Below, one piece after another: positions 32,151 to 45,146 of a stretch of DNA of 64,000 bases; the stretch's first letter is position 1, and each line of letters starts with the position of its first letter. The notes below the pieces were generated by a model. The model worked only from the letters and a program-made list of their open reading frames with translations. It made no database searches and was not told where the DNA came from. Source of the stretch: Sympetrum striolatum (taxonomy: Eukaryota > Arthropoda > Insecta > Odonata > Libellulidae); NCBI GenBank assembly GCA_947579665.1, contig CANPUZ010000061.1:744001-808000 (forward strand), in the 5' to 3' direction. The translations under genes and the position numbers were made by a program.

Positions 32151-34006
32151 TTATAAGTTTAGAACGAAAAATATTAAATGTTATCACACTTTCTATGCCT
32201 TGTGTAATATTTTGTACCTATATATAGTTTAAATAAGTCTGTATAATATTAACATAAGTATACCATACAACAATTGAAAACCAGGAACTAACAGATGAGC
32301 CAAGAAAGGCTCACCTTATCCTGTTTTCCCTGACTTTTCTTGTAAATATGAATTTATTCTTTATTTTTCATATTACTTTATTTGCCAATAACTCTTTTTT
32401 ACCAATTCACCTTTTATTTAAGATTCTTTGTACAATAACTATACCTTGTATTAAGTGTAATGATAGTTAAATAATATATTGTACCAAAAATAGCACTTTG
32501 AATTTAGTGTTTCATGTCAAAATAAAATCTACTTACATTACAGTCCACTTTAATATCAATGAAAATTAAATGTTTTTAATGATCATATTTTAAATTAATA
32601 CTGCTTATTGGAAATAATAGTTTACATCAAAATTATCTAAAATCAAAAGTTTATTTCAAATTTTTGTAAAATCAAGAAAATAGCAAGAAAATGACTTAAG
32701 TAGTCGTGATGGTATTCAAAATAAAACCTATTTTATTACAACCATATTTTATTTAAAAGAACAAAAAGATATATTTGAAAATCGTGTTTTAAATTATATC
32801 GCTCACCAGAGTTAATGGTTTTAATCAAAGCTTCCTAATTAAATATCAAGAAAAAGCCGAGAAACGACTTTCGTAGTGCTGTCAAATTAAAGTCTATTTT
32901 CATTATAATCAACTTTAATTTAAAAATTATAAAAAACAAACGGATGTATTTAAAAATCATATTTTTAATAATAATGCTTTCTGGACGCAATGTTTTAGTT
33001 AGATCGTGTAGATATAAAATCAAAAGAATATCAGTTTGACTCCATCGTAGCCACATTTATTTTCACCGCAAGTACTATGCTGAAATTAAAATTAATAGCT
33101 TACAGTCGTTTTTCTAGATAAAACGATACAACAGGGTTGAGCAATTTAATTTCGGATGTTTCAGTGGAAAATACTATTCGATTCTAAAGAATTACTTCTT
33201 TTATGAGCCGTCATATGATTATATCAAATCTGCACATCGACATTATATCAGCTAATGCACTACTTCGTTTAAGGTCTTTTGTTTTAATAACATTGTGATT
33301 CAACAAAAAGCGACAAAAGATAAATTTAAAGCACGATATGATATTAGTTTCCGCGAAGTCTCTGTTCAGATAAACTGGAGAAATAATAATTATCATAAAA
33401 AAATATGGAAAGAAGGTGAGAAATATGATCAGTCACTTGATATATTTACAGTAAAAAATAGCAATTCGTTTAAAAAATACGGCATGAAGAAGCAATTGAT
33501 AGTATTTTCTTACCTTCGGGATAATTTACTCAACTCTCGTAATCCAAAAAAATAACACTTTATTCCCGATCGTAATCAATACAGAAACTTTACTTCATCA
33601 ACACGCTCAACACCAAACACAACTCAAACTGTTTATTTATTTTTCTCTCGCTACCATTATTGTCCTTAGCAACTGCCGCGTCGCGTATTTATAATAGTTC
33701 GCAGCATTTCCATGAAATAACGTTGGGCGCAGGAATATTTTATAAATAAGCACTTCAGTCACAATTCCACAATATTTCTTAGGGCAATTGCGCGACACTC
33801 GAATTATTTTCCGCAGCACTTCGTAAACCGACTAAAATCCTTGTATGTTCAGCAAGAAAAACTCGAAGTACAATTTCTTGGTGATAAAGCACGAAACACA
33901 CTTGCACTTTGCTAATATAGGTAAGTCCTCTAAAAGATACGTTTTCGATGTGAACATCTCGATTGCACGCGAAGAACTGAAAATGAAGGCCAAAAGCATG
34001 ACTACA
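31109..34006 (+). repeat. 2.9-kb duplication, copy 1 (partner 48612-51454)
   Basis: Collinear with 48612-51454 in the same orientation. Shared sequence begins at ATAGACCAACTG and ends at ATGACTACA. It covers the LINE 3' half, about 1.4 kb of AT-rich non-coding sequence and the LTR/promoter-like block at 33520-33990. Divergence is visible throughout the LINE part (including a deletion of over 100 bp in copy 2), while the last 450 bp differ at only a few positions. Confidence 0.9.
33520..33735 (-). promoter_or_regulatory. LTR- or promoter-like block, minus strand (copy 1 of 3)
   Basis: On the minus strand it has a TATAAATA box (about 33687-33694), a GC-richer leader and an AATAAAGTGTTATTTTTTT signal (about 33550-33568). 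Near-identical copies are at 50980-51185 (minus) and 61575-61790 (plus). The three copies share GCGCCCAACGTTATTTCATG at one side and AAATTATCCCGAA at the other, then diverge, which suggests a solo LTR or a mobile promoter. In copies 1 and 2 a splice-donor-like GAAG|GTAAG follows. The minus-strand 60-codon frame crossing it (33637-33819) is identical in protein in copies 1 and 2, but this is expected from recent duplication. Confidence 0.4.
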
Positions 34007-37000
34007 ATCTAATAGAAGTGAACGCCCCGTGTTGAAAGGTGGAAGCAGGACAGGAACTGTGCGAGGCGGAGGATTTTCAGTTTAGGAGGATGGAGGGAGT
34101 TAGAGGAAGGGAGGAGAAAAGGAGGAGGAAAGGTGGAAGAAGTTTTGCGTCACGAATCCTCTTCGCGAATTTGTTTGAATGGATAATGAAAGTTCATCAC
34201 ATTTCTTATCATCTCCCTTATGCATGTATCACTATCGCCACTTCATGATAATTATTTAATCGGATTTTCAACTCATCGCCGATCTATTGCCGCAAATAAA
34301 GCATCGCTAGGTAAAGTTATCGATGAGGACTGTTTGGAAATAATATTTTTTTAATTAAAAAATTGCCCTATTTCGATGAAATTTTCTGGGAAGACACTTG
34401 AAAAATTGCGGCTTATTAAGCAATTTAAAAGAAGTAAGTACCTCTTGTAGTTACTGAGATATGTTGATTATAGTGAACCAGGTACAGAAATGGCCTCCGG
34501 AGACCATGTTTTTTGTGGTAGTTCAGGCATTTGGACGCCAGATGTAGCGGCGATCGACGAGTTTCACATCCTGAAATAAGCGTGATATTCACTAAATTAA
34601 GCAGTGTTTTTGTCGCAAATGTTGCTTTGTTTTAAAAAAAAAGATGTCACCCTCACGTTCGGATAGCAAGCTATAGTTGGTTTTCAAGCTAATTACGCTT
34701 CCAAGGTCTTTTAACAGAAATGGGAAATGGGTGCCTGTTAGAGTTGAAATAAGTCTAAATTGTCCTACCGGGGAAGCGAGGAAACATCAAAAATGGTCGT
34801 TTTTACCCATCGCTATACAAAACTACTTATAATTGCCAACTAATTGCTTACGAAAACATATAAAACTATTTGACTACTGGGACATGACCACCCTTTTACC
34901 AATGCTTCGTTCTGTTGTCAGTACCTTAACCCTTTCCTTGAATGCTACGTTCTCTTAACATATTCCGTAGGTGGGTGATCCCGTAAGCTAGTGGCAAGGG
35001 CATGCATTCGTCCCAGAAGTTAAATGTTATCATCCAAGATTAATTCCCCAGACCGAAAACATTACGAGGATAGTGAAGCAAAGTTTATCTCAAAAATATG
35101 ATAATTGCACGATTCGGAAATGTTAACTTTAAAAAGAAAACGAAAACTCGGCCCAATTTTTAATGACGAATTCCGGATGACATTGTTTCGCTGATTTTTC
35201 TGGAATTCGCGAATTACCACATTTTATTTTAAAGCAAGAGTATGCGTCGGAGAAGAAACCACGAGCCTGGGGCCATATTATGTAACTCGTCGGTTTGGAA
35301 GCAGTTGGTTCGATTTCAAATCCAACCTACTGGAGAAGAAATCGTGATCTCTCACCGACTCGGCCTCTAAATCCTATTTTGTAGCATTGTCGGGCAGAAA
35401 ACTACCAAACCGACTGCCCCCACCCACTTTAAGGGGAAACATCGCAGCATTTCCGAAAGTGACGGTCACGTGCTTCATCTCAACCAATGAGAGGGCAAAC
35501 GAGTAGACAAATGAAGAATGAAACAAGGCGTGTAAAAGCAGATGTAAATATCGATTTATGTATGAAATTTTAGGTAACTAAGATTTGTTGTTGTCCTTTG
35601 TTGATTGCTTACAAAAGTTTTGAAAGAAATCTTACTGGGAAGATATTTATAATTGCATTAGTTAGTTTGTATGGTCTTATATGGTTGATGTTTGAATTTA
35701 ATATAAATTGATCGCAGAAGATATTCCAGTGCCCAAATTCGAGCACACTTATGGTAATAAAATATCGATATCTAATATACTATCAGCCCTACAGTGAATC
35801 CCTAAATTTCGTAATTTTATTAACTGGAAGTCGGTTCGTGATTTTAAGAACTTAGTATCAGTGAAAGAAGTAGAAAATTAGTAAGTACACAGTACCTTCA
35901 ATACACTCACTGACTGATTTCTTGGAGGTTAGATTTCCACGAATTCCTTTGGTGCTTCATAAAGTTATTGTTGGAACTGTTGCTGTCTTCGGTAAATAGA
36001 AATTTACCCTGTCGGTAAATTTCTAGTTTCTAGGACGTTCAGATTCACTATAATACGTAAAATATGCCGCCATCTTTCAAGTGCCTCCACCTAAAATATC
36101 GTCGAAATCGGGCCAAAACCACTTGACAAAAAAAAAAGGCTGAATGTGTGAAACTAGAAATTTACCCTGTCTTCAAATCAGTTTACTATTGGTCAGCTAG
36201 TAAGACCTCGATTCGTATAAACGGATAGGTATCTTTTATTTTTGGGTTGGGTTAACTCAATATAAGAATAAAATAAACTAAATCTTAGTAGATTTTCTCA
36301 GTGTCCTGTAACATTATAAAAGCAATACCTACTGTTAGTCCAATATTACAAAGTTTATAAAGAAGTGCAATGTATGAAGCTGAGAATTCATATTGGAACC
36401 ATTAGAGACTCTGCTTCAATTCTTTTTAGTGTAGCCCAATGTTCTTTCTATCCACCCTTTTAGCAATATATTAAGTTTTATGAAACTAATACATAAAAAT
36501 ATACTATGATGAGATGAGAAATATATGCTTTCCTCCATAAAAAGTCACAATAATTCAAATTTTAAAGAGCTTAAGCTCATTATTTAAAGGCTGTTAGGAT
36601 AATCATTACCTATAAATTAAAGCTAAGATGCAGTGATATTGATGTATATGAATGATGTATTTTACAAAAGGGAAATCATAAGTACATATTTGATTTGATA
36701 TTCTTCAAATAAGGAAAGTTTAAATTCAAATAGAATTTCAATTACCTTTTAGCTAGTGATCTAAAGTAACAATTATCTAATACATGTTTCCTGAACACAA
36801 TTATGTGAACCATTATTAACAATAATTGCATTGAACCTATGCTAACACACATTCTTCCAATAAATTTAAGGATAGCATACATCACCCTGTTTCTTGACGG
36901 GATTGACATAAAGTATCACTGAGCTTTGTTAAACTCCTCTTTTATTTGCCCTGAAATACTTGCAATTACAACTTAAACATGTATATAAATACACCCATAT

Positions 37001-37129
37001 CATGAGAATGTTTCATAAAAAAATTGAAAGTAATGATGCAGCAATGTTTTTAATACTATTTTGCATTTTTAAATCTACCCTCAATTAGAAATTCTCCATT
37101 TCCATACGGTTAGATGGATAGAAGCATAG
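34007..37129. other. Unassigned sequence, no gene recognised
   Basis: About 3.1 kb without a convincing frame. A purine-rich stretch lies at 34040-34140. A short inverted repeat, GAAATTTACCCTGTCGG and CCGACAGGGTAAATTTC-type arms, occurs at 35998-36034, with another arm at 36154-36172. An isolated CCAATGAGAGG motif lies near 35484 without supporting promoter context. Confidence 0.35.
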
Positions 37130-37570
37130 TAATATTAAGCATAATAGATAGATAGAAGTGTTTATTTGCATAGACATTACAATTCTATAACATAGTCAAA
37201 ATATTACAAAATATATATACATGTAAAAATCACATTAGAGAGACTGACAGGTTATATTATTTACAATAACTAAAAACTTAGTAGATTAGGATATCAGTTA
37301 GTTTTAGGTTATAAAGGTTTTATGACTTAACACTGACATATGAATATAAAGGATTGGCTATCAACCGATGTTCAATAACCATATTAAATTTTTTACAGTC
37401 AATATGAAATGCAGACTGTGGAAGCTTATTAAAGATTCTAGAACACAAATTATCAGACTGTAAAAAGGTATTACTAAGTCTATAAGGAATTGTATATCTA
37501 ATTTATCACTGGATCTTGGATTAAAACTATGGAATACTGGAATAATATACTTAACTATTACTGGGTTTTA
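37130..37570 (-). pseudogene. LINE C-terminal relic, minus strand
   Basis: The minus strand gives, across frames, NPRSSDKLDIQF, then SNTFLQSDNLCSRIFNKLPQ and SAFHIDCKKFNMVIEHRLIA, then NPLYSYVSV. This follows the LINE ORF2 C-terminal pattern (T.S.D.L.IP / IFNKLP / FK..L..NP.YS). The 3' UTR runs down to about 37130. It lies head-to-head with the next LINE relic. Confidence 0.5.
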
Positions 37571-37744
37571 GAGGTATTCATTAAAAAAATTGTTTGCTTT
37601 AAACCAGGTGTTTGTTTCTGCCAGAGAGAGCCATGTTTCTACTAGATGAAGTGATGGCAAAATAAAACCCAAGTCACTATGACTGAATGACAACCATCTC
37701 ACCAGACCTATCACTCTCAATTGGATAGGATAGTACAATAAAAG

Positions 37745-39800
37745 TATTCTCATACTTAATGTGCAGTGCTTAAGGAATAATATGTTACAGCTTGAAACAC
37801 ATTTAAGTTTATCAAAACATAGCTTTCCATATTTACTGAACACTGGCTATGGAGTGATGGAATTGAGTTTTATAAAATTCAGGATTATAGTCTCTCAGCA
37901 ACTCATTACCATAAATCTCTTACAAATGGTGGCCTCTGTGTTTTTGCCTCAAAATTGAATGCAAATCCTTAAATGTCAAACGCTTTTACATTGACTCTCA
38001 TTTCGAAGTTGCTGCAATAATTGCGAAAAATTCGAAATTAATTTTATTTCCAATTATCATTCTCCTAATGGGGATCCTGACATTTTTTGCAAGCAGTTAG
38101 AAAAGTTTCTGATAAATTTGCAGAAATACAAATCAAACATTGTGATTGGTACTGTTTTGAACACAGATATGAGTAGTCCACAATTAGCAATAAGTTTGAG
38201 AGTCTCTATCAATCTTTTAACCTATCATGTATTAATCATGAGCCTACAAGGAAAAGTGTTTGTCTTAAACAATATCGTCTCTTACATTGCTAGCTATTGT
38301 ACTATTTGGTGTCATAGACCTTAAAATTTCAGATCATATTACCATAGTATTTCATGTGAATTCTGATCTAAATCATTCTAAATTCACATGCAGTATAGTC
38401 TACATATTCTAGGCCCATCACTTCTTCTGTCCTTGTAACATTTGAGGCTCACATTGTCTCCATTCAATGGGAGTCCTTAGAAGGCATTGGTCAATCAAAC
38501 TTTGCTTTATTTTTTAAACATTCCTCTCCAGTTTTACTACTTCTTTCCACTGAAACTGATTCAGGTAAATTGTAACAAGGCACCAACTGGTTCACTCACT
38601 ATAGTTTAATTAATTTTAACTTAGGCTTAACAGGATATTTTAATACTTGAACATCAATAATAACATTTAACATGCTATGAGAGACTGGTGCGAGTCCAAC
38701 TGCTTAACTCTAATTATGGAAAAAACACAAACAATGCTTTTCCTTACTTCATCAAGGAAATTGCAAAATATTTGTGACGTGTGAGGCCTCGGCAGCTATA
38801 TGTTTGTTTGTTGACTTCAGGCTTAAGTGTTGTTCTTGGAATATTTTTGGACCATTAAAGATCGTTGACAAAGAGCTTACATACTTAATGTTCATTATCC
38901 ACATTGGGTGGCCTGGAACAGTATTAGTTCCAGTAATGTCCTGAATCTAACAACTGATGCAGTTAAGTTTTTAGTATTTCATTTAGATACTCAGCTGAAG
39001 TGATCAGCACATATTGATTAATTAAGCAAAAAACTTAACTCTTTTTTTATATGCTGTCTGTTCTAAAGCATTCCCTTAGCATCAATGTGCTAAAGAAGGC
39101 TTATTTTGTATATTTCTATTCCAATGCTTTGTGTGGAATAATCTTTTGGGGTTCTTCCTCCCAAATCATTAATATTTTTAGATTTCTACAGTATACTGTC
39201 CTCTTTACCAGGCAAAATATTTCCTTCTTTGAAAAAATATGGATTTTTCACCATCACTTCACCAGAAGAAATAATGATCTACATACCCCTCAGCAAAATC
39301 TAAATACCTATTTTTACTCTCTGTCCTAAAGTTTGTGGTATTAAATTTTCCATATGCCTTACCACTATCAATAAAGAATATTACATCTTTTTATGCCTTC
39401 AGGAATGCAGTACATAAATTACTTTTTTAATAAATGCCTCTATGATGTGGGTGAATCTTTTATTAACTGATTTATATTTTGTGTCTTTCCATCTTCAGCT
39501 TATTACATTGCTTCCTTTTTTATATTCTGAAACTTGTCTTATAATTTACTATGTAATCTTCTGCAGACCAAATATATTTTTATTATAATTCCTAACTTCA
39601 TGTTGTAGAATTAAATTGTTTTCATAAACTTTATTTGTAATTATGTATGTTACATGAAAGAGTTCGCTATGTAAACTATTTCGTACACCAGGTAGACTAA
39701 TTGTAACTATGTACTTTATCTATCTTTTGTTTTGTATTTCTGACAAGTCCTATACATGCATTTTATCATGTTTTTGGATAATAAAGTCTGTACAAAAAAA
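37745..39800 (+). pseudogene. CR1/Jockey-like LINE ORF2 relic, endonuclease to reverse transcriptase C-terminus
   Basis: Endonuclease start: QCLRNNMLQLETHLSLSKHS then FIKFRIIVSQQ. Endonuclease middle at about 37980-38170: NYHSPNGDPDIFCKQLEKFL then INLQKYKSNIVIGTVLNTDM, matching Y.SPNG....FL..LE..L / IV.GDFN. RT C-terminus at 39051-39329: SVLKHSLSINVLKKAYFVYF then SNALCGIIFWGSS. The RT core between them is decayed. The 3' end is near an ATAATAAAGTCTGTAC signal at about 39778. Many stops; dead element. Confidence 0.65.
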
Positions 39801-40160
39801 TGAAAGGATTTAAAATATACAAAGATCAATAAATAACACATTTATTTTCCTCCTATAAGACAATTTTAAAACAAGAGGCTTTGTAAAAATGCATCTCATA
39901 CATAGATATGCATGGTAAGTATCTGGTATTAATAGAAATCTGTTATATAATCTTCTTATTCATTAAATTACATCCAAGTCTTCAGTAGGTAATCAGCTTG
40001 GAACATCGGATTGAAGATTGAATAATTATAGAGTTGGAGAATGAAATTCAAACAAAAATATATATGAACAGCGAAAACGATCTGAAACATATATATGGTT
40101 AACATCTAAATATAGAACTTCAAGATGAAATTTAACTTAGCAGGAGTGCGCTTTAAACCC

Positions 40161-40252
40161 AAAGTTGAACAAGGAGTGAAACATTTTGACATGACTGGGA
40201 CCTTGGTTCGAGTCCCAGTCATGTCACAATTTTTCACTCCTTGTTCAACTTT
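40161..40252. repeat. 40-bp-stem hairpin with a B-box-like loop
   Basis: Arms 40161-40200 and 40213-40252 pair at 38 of 40 positions. The 12-nt loop CCTTGGTTCGAG, with the first bases of the right arm, spells GGTTCGAGTCCC, the tRNA T-loop/Pol III B-box consensus. A related half lies at about 52150-52205 (AAGTGAAAAATAGTG...GGGGCTCGAAC). No A box or T-run terminator fitting a tRNA gene is seen. Confidence 0.8.
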
Positions 40253-40742
40253 CTCAATATAGGGTTATATTTAGGAATGCTTTGTAATTGAAGTACTTTA
40301 TTTAACATGATAAGACCTAGGAATTCTAGACAGTGAATTACTTGAATATTTCAAATAGTTTATTCTTTGGAAAAAACTTTATTATGGGCTAATGAAAATT
40401 TACAAAAGATTTAAAATTGGAGGCAGCTATGATCCTGCTTTAATGTTTGAATATTGATGATATTTGCAAGAATTAATTTGGAACAGATATGAATAAACTT
40501 CCCATACAGGCATTACAAATATATTTAATAAATTAATTTAAGAAAGTTAAATAAAAAATTTTATTCCAGAATTGGAACAAAGTTCTTTACAATTATTATT
40601 GAAATTCGTACCTTATCTGCAGTTAGGATATCTTTAATAACTACTCATATAAACAATTACTACAGAACAATCTCTTTCTACAGATTCTACATAATTATTT
40701 CATAGAATGAAATACTACATATCAACAACGGAACAGAGTACA

Positions 40743-41960
40743 GTAAAACCTTGATTACACTCGTTTTACGAACCTCTCATTACCCAAACAGTATCACAGT
40801 CCCGACAGGAACGTATAGTGTCTTACGGGGTTTTGGTCGTTGAAAATACATTTCGGTTATGACGAATTTCGAACAGTTTCCTCCATCCCTCTAATCATGT
40901 AGTTCGCTTGAGGCGAACTAGTTAGCTATGAGGCGAACTGCCTGGCAGAATAAGAACCATGGCTGGGAGGATAATGCGTTGCCTTGGTCCCTCGTTTTGA
41001 AACGATGACCCAAGACAATGTAAGGCATCCAAGAAAATGCAAGGAACCCAATGAGATAGTGAGACTGTTTGGCAAGGAGTGAGTCAGGGAGTAAGTTTGC
41101 ATGAATTTTCTTAGTCTCCTCGTGTCAACGACTGTGAGTGAGTCTTTACCGAACAACTGTGGCTACAGGAACAAAATATCCTTTTGCAATGAGCAAACGA
41201 AAGCAAATGAGTATTGATCTTCAAACGAAGCATAAAATATTAAGTGAGGTGGAACGCGAAGCACGGACGAAAACTCAGATTGCCCACGATTTTGGTATTC
41301 CAAAATCTACATCGTCAACGATAATCAAAAATCGCGGAAAAATTGACGAAGCGGTAGCATCAGGAGGTGTTGAGCTGAAAGGAAAGCGCATGCGTTGATC
41401 GCATTTTAAGGATCTCGAAGAGGAATTAATGGAATGGTTTAAATACGTCCGAGCTGCAGACGTGCCTATAAGTGGACCCGTTATACAGCAAAAGGCATTG
41501 CCAATTGCATCCAGCTTGGGAATGAACGACTTTAAGTGCTCCATTGGCTGGCTGTGGCGATTCCAAATACGCCATGGAATCTCTTCATAAGCGATATGTG
41601 GGGAAGCAAATAAAGTGAACGAAGCAAGTGTCAATGAGTGACTGGCTGATTTTAAACTTCTTCGAGAAAAGTACTTTCTCCTCGAGACGTTTTTAACATG
41701 GACGAAACGGGTGTATTTTATAACCTCTTGCCAAGACGCTCTCTGAGCATTAAGGAAGATAAATACCATGGAGGCAGCCACAGTAAGCAGCGATTGACCG
41801 CTGTTCTCACTTGCAATTCGGACGAAAGCGAGAAGTTACGAGGGTGGTTGATTGGAAAATCGAAGAGCCCCCGATGCTTCAAGCACATCGAAGCGGCAGC
41901 TCGATCCTAGATCCGCCACTGATCCCACGTCGCGGATTCGCGATATTACCAGAAAGCTTG
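40743..41960 (+). pseudogene. Tigger/jerky-like transposase pseudogene with left terminus
   Basis: The left terminus CAGTAAAACCTTGATTACAC follows TA at 40741-40742. The transposase begins at MSKRKQMSIDLQTKHKILSE (about 41189) with the CENP-B N-terminal fold (TKTQIAHDFGIPKSTSSTII). A stop (41396-41398) is followed by the second DNA-binding domain (HFKDLEEELMEWFKYVRAAD, WLWRFQIRHGIS). After further stops comes the first catalytic Asp in NMDETGVFYNLLP (about 41695) with SKQRLTAVLTCNSDES. The rest of the DDE domain and the right terminus are missing. Inactive. It differs from the Tigger at 25309 in sequence and termini. Confidence 0.8.
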
Positions 41961-43208
41961 ATGAAGAAAGAAAGAGCACGTCTTATAAGCTATCATCATC
42001 ATAAGTGTTCTACCTTCCAGTAGGTTCGGCACAATCAAAAATCCCTATTATTAGCCATCTCCTTCATATCCTTATATTTAACCCCGCCCCTTATTTCATT
42101 CAACATCTTGCATCGCGTCATTTTGCTGAATGTAACAAACCGTTATTCGTAAATTATATATCGATTGTATCTAAAACGTATACAAGTTTAGAAAGTCAAG
42201 TTATGTAACATTATGATTGCAAAGCATATATATATTAGTTCTTAGTTCATCTTAACACTTGGATTAGGAAGGGAATTTGTTTGTTTACATCCGGAATTGG
42301 TTGGAATGGTTTCATGGTGAATAAAAGAATGAATGCCTCGTATACTAAGAACAATGATTGGACCAAGTGCACTGCGAAATACAAAACAAACTCCAGGTGA
42401 CATTTCGCGGAATTGTTTTTGTGAGAGGCAAAGAATAAGTCACAATCCAGCAAAAGCATCGCCGTGTGGGGTATCAATCGGTCAATCTTAATTAACCGTC
42501 AAAGACAAGTTCTGGGGGAAAAAGTGAATGATAGCTCATTAATCATTGTTGTCCGTGAACTAAATTTGCTTAGTAATAAAGGTTAGGACACCAACAAAAT
42601 GCAACAAGTATTTTTAAGGGAAAGTACATACATACAAGAGTGTTGTGCCATTCGGTAGGTTCAATTGCATCAAAATTCCAAAATCCCCCTTCAATGAAAT
42701 CTCCTTTACATCCTTATACTATTCTCTATTGAAATTTCCTATTGGAAAATATCTGCATAAACTGTACACAGCTCACTCCGGTGAAGGACCATGAACTCTT
42801 CGAAAAGCAGCCCATATCGCTGGCAAGAGAGAGACGCGTCAGCACAACTGGAGGTCGCATTCCATCGAAGGACGTTCGCAGCCCCTTCCTTTTGCGATCC
42901 CGCAACTGACGGAGGAAGAGGCCAACGTTGTGGATGAGACAAAAAGTGAACGTTACGCAACTATGACCCATCGGTTAGTGAAGTCGCCTATATAGACTCC
43001 GAGCGTTCTATTTTTCTTACTCACGCTCTTGATTCAATCAATTTAAATGCGATTCTTCCATGGTCTCTAAATTACCAAAGTGAGTGCAAAAGGGTGCTCA
43101 ATTCGCAGCCATTACGGATTGGTTATACTTGTTTAATTGGAGGCCGCATCAAGAGGTGGAAATGTAATTTTTAACAGTCGTGGAAAACGTGAACTCATTT
43201 ATTAAAAA
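41961..43208. other. Unassigned sequence
   Basis: No gene or repeat recognised. Two overlapping minus-strand frames around 42726-42971 are mirrored by no known motif. The stretch 42770-42960 is GC-richer than its surroundings. Confidence 0.3.
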
Positions 43209-44312
43209 TCTGATGTGGCCAGCACATGACTTTCTCCATATATAAGATGTAAATATTTATCTACGACAGTAATTTCGAACTCTATATTCAATCTAAACTT
43301 GGAAGATGAGTGATTAATATATATATTATTATATTTGACGTCAAAAACATTATAAATAATGTTTTTCGGGACATGATCGATGAAAAACGATGAAATTGGC
43401 CTTTCGCCCATAGAGCCCAGAGCGCCCACAAAGTACATAATCAGCAACTTCCGGTTTATCAGTATTTCATGAATAACTCCTAAAAAATCAGTGATAAATA
43501 AATATGTTTCAAAAAAAAGTTATAGTAATATACATTTTCTAAAACTTTTATAAATAATAGGTTATACCTACATATCATATTTATGGAGATATTTTGAAAA
43601 CCCGAAATGAGCTTTGAAGAATGAAGATCGACTTTCGTTAAACCGATTTACTCCAAAAACTAATCTACTCTAATTGCACCAACTAAACTACTATATGTGA
43701 AATTTGGTGTTGATACAATGAATGGTTTTCATGTTAGAGCGCCCACAAAGTACATAACAGCTACTTCCGGTTTATCGGTATTTCACGAATAACTTGTAAT
43801 CAATCGGTAATACAAAAATATATTAAATACAAAAGTTATAGTAAATTACATTATTTAAAACTTTTATAAGTAATACAATGCACGTATATATCATATTTAT
43901 GGAGATATTTTGAAAACTGGAAATTAGCTTTGATGAATGAAGCTCGACTTCCGGTTAACCGATTTACTCCAGAAACTAATAAACTCTGACAGCACACACC
44001 ATAATGCTATGTACGAAGTTTGGTATTGATACGACCAATAGTTTTCACGTTAGAGCGCCCAATATCACACACACACACACACCCTGTCAGACTTTTTTCA
44101 AGTCCGTTTTTCCTTGGGAATTTCCTGGGTGCACGCCCTTATGTGCAAAGTCATCTTAACCCTTTCCTTACACACACATAAACACAGACATCATTCCGAA
44201 AATGGTCAAAACGTGTTCTAGGGACCCCAAAACATCTATTTCCGTCGAAATCTGGAGGTCGAATTTTTGCATGAAAACAATACTTTCTCTATACTTCGTA
44301 TTTGGAGAAAGT
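43209..44312 (-). mobile_element. Family B repeat, full-length, minus strand
   Basis: TCTGATGTGGCC at 43209 behind an A run; palindrome TACTTTCTC...TTGGAGAAAGT ending 44312 before an A run. Contains two monomers, the conserved TTTCGCCCATAGAGCCCAGA block (also at 2521 and 53470), and (CA)n interrupted by about 85 bp of foreign-looking sequence (44081-44170). Confidence 0.75.
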
Positions 44313-45146
44313 AAAAATAGTACTTGAAAAGACCGGCCAAAATATTGAAAATCATTGCAAGAACTTGCAAAAATAACTAACGTTTTTCGTAAAATCCCGT
44401 GCACTAATTATTGATGCATATGGCAATTATAATTTGCGTGTAATTTGCCAGTCATTCGGTAGCATCGCAAACCCTTTCGCAAATGCTATCGTTTCGATGG
44501 AGATAATTAGCGTTTCATTTTTCGCAAATAACCACTCGGGCGTTAGTTGGAATGGAAAATTATTCCCTCCATCCTAATTAGACCGTTTTAAACCAAGTAC
44601 ACCCGCGATTCCCCTTAAGATATTTTTTCCTCGCTTCCTTTATTATCGAAAGTGAATGAATCGTGAAAATAAATTGATTTGGATATTATACCAAAATGTG
44701 ATTTGGTTTTATAAAGGCAGTTGGGAAATTAATTTTTCAGAGTATTATTTTAACTAAATAACAGCAAATAAATCGGAACAGATATAATAATTTTTATTGT
44801 AACCAAGCAATTTATCAATTCGTTAATTGATAAATCCATTGCTTGATAACTCACCCTCTTGAATATTTAGTATTCTGAAAATCTCTGACATGAACACCAA
44901 AATCGAAATAAAATATCAATGTTAAAGCAGCAAAAGCTTCACAGACTTAGTTTAAAATCGACACAAGAATACTCCTTTGTCCTGTAAATTTATTCAAGGA
45001 GTATAAATTAATTTAAAGGCAAAATTTTACGTTAAAGATTGATAAGGCAATACTTCCGAGCATACATTTGCAATTGGACAGGTTATACAAATATTTTGAA
45101 TTCAAACCATCAATAAATACACTATAGATTTGATTTGGCCTCCAAG
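44313..45146. other. Unassigned AT-rich sequence
   Basis: No frame or repeat terminus recognised. A short inverted motif (CAAGCAATTTATCAATT and AATTGATAAATCCATTGCTTG) lies at 44804-44846. Confidence 0.3.

Noticed and set aside
33637..33819. 60-codon frame identical in protein in two places (also 51085-51267)
   Set aside because: Identity is explained by the recent 2.9-kb duplication; the frame crosses a TATA-box and polyA-like block.
35240..35530. Possible CpG-rich promoter with CCAAT motif
   Set aside because: No TATA or initiator context and no downstream reading frame; the CCAAT match alone is expected by chance.
41275..41781. 168-codon minus-strand open frame
   Set aside because: Antisense shadow of the Tigger transposase, which is identified by its CENP-B fold and MDETG motif on the plus strand.
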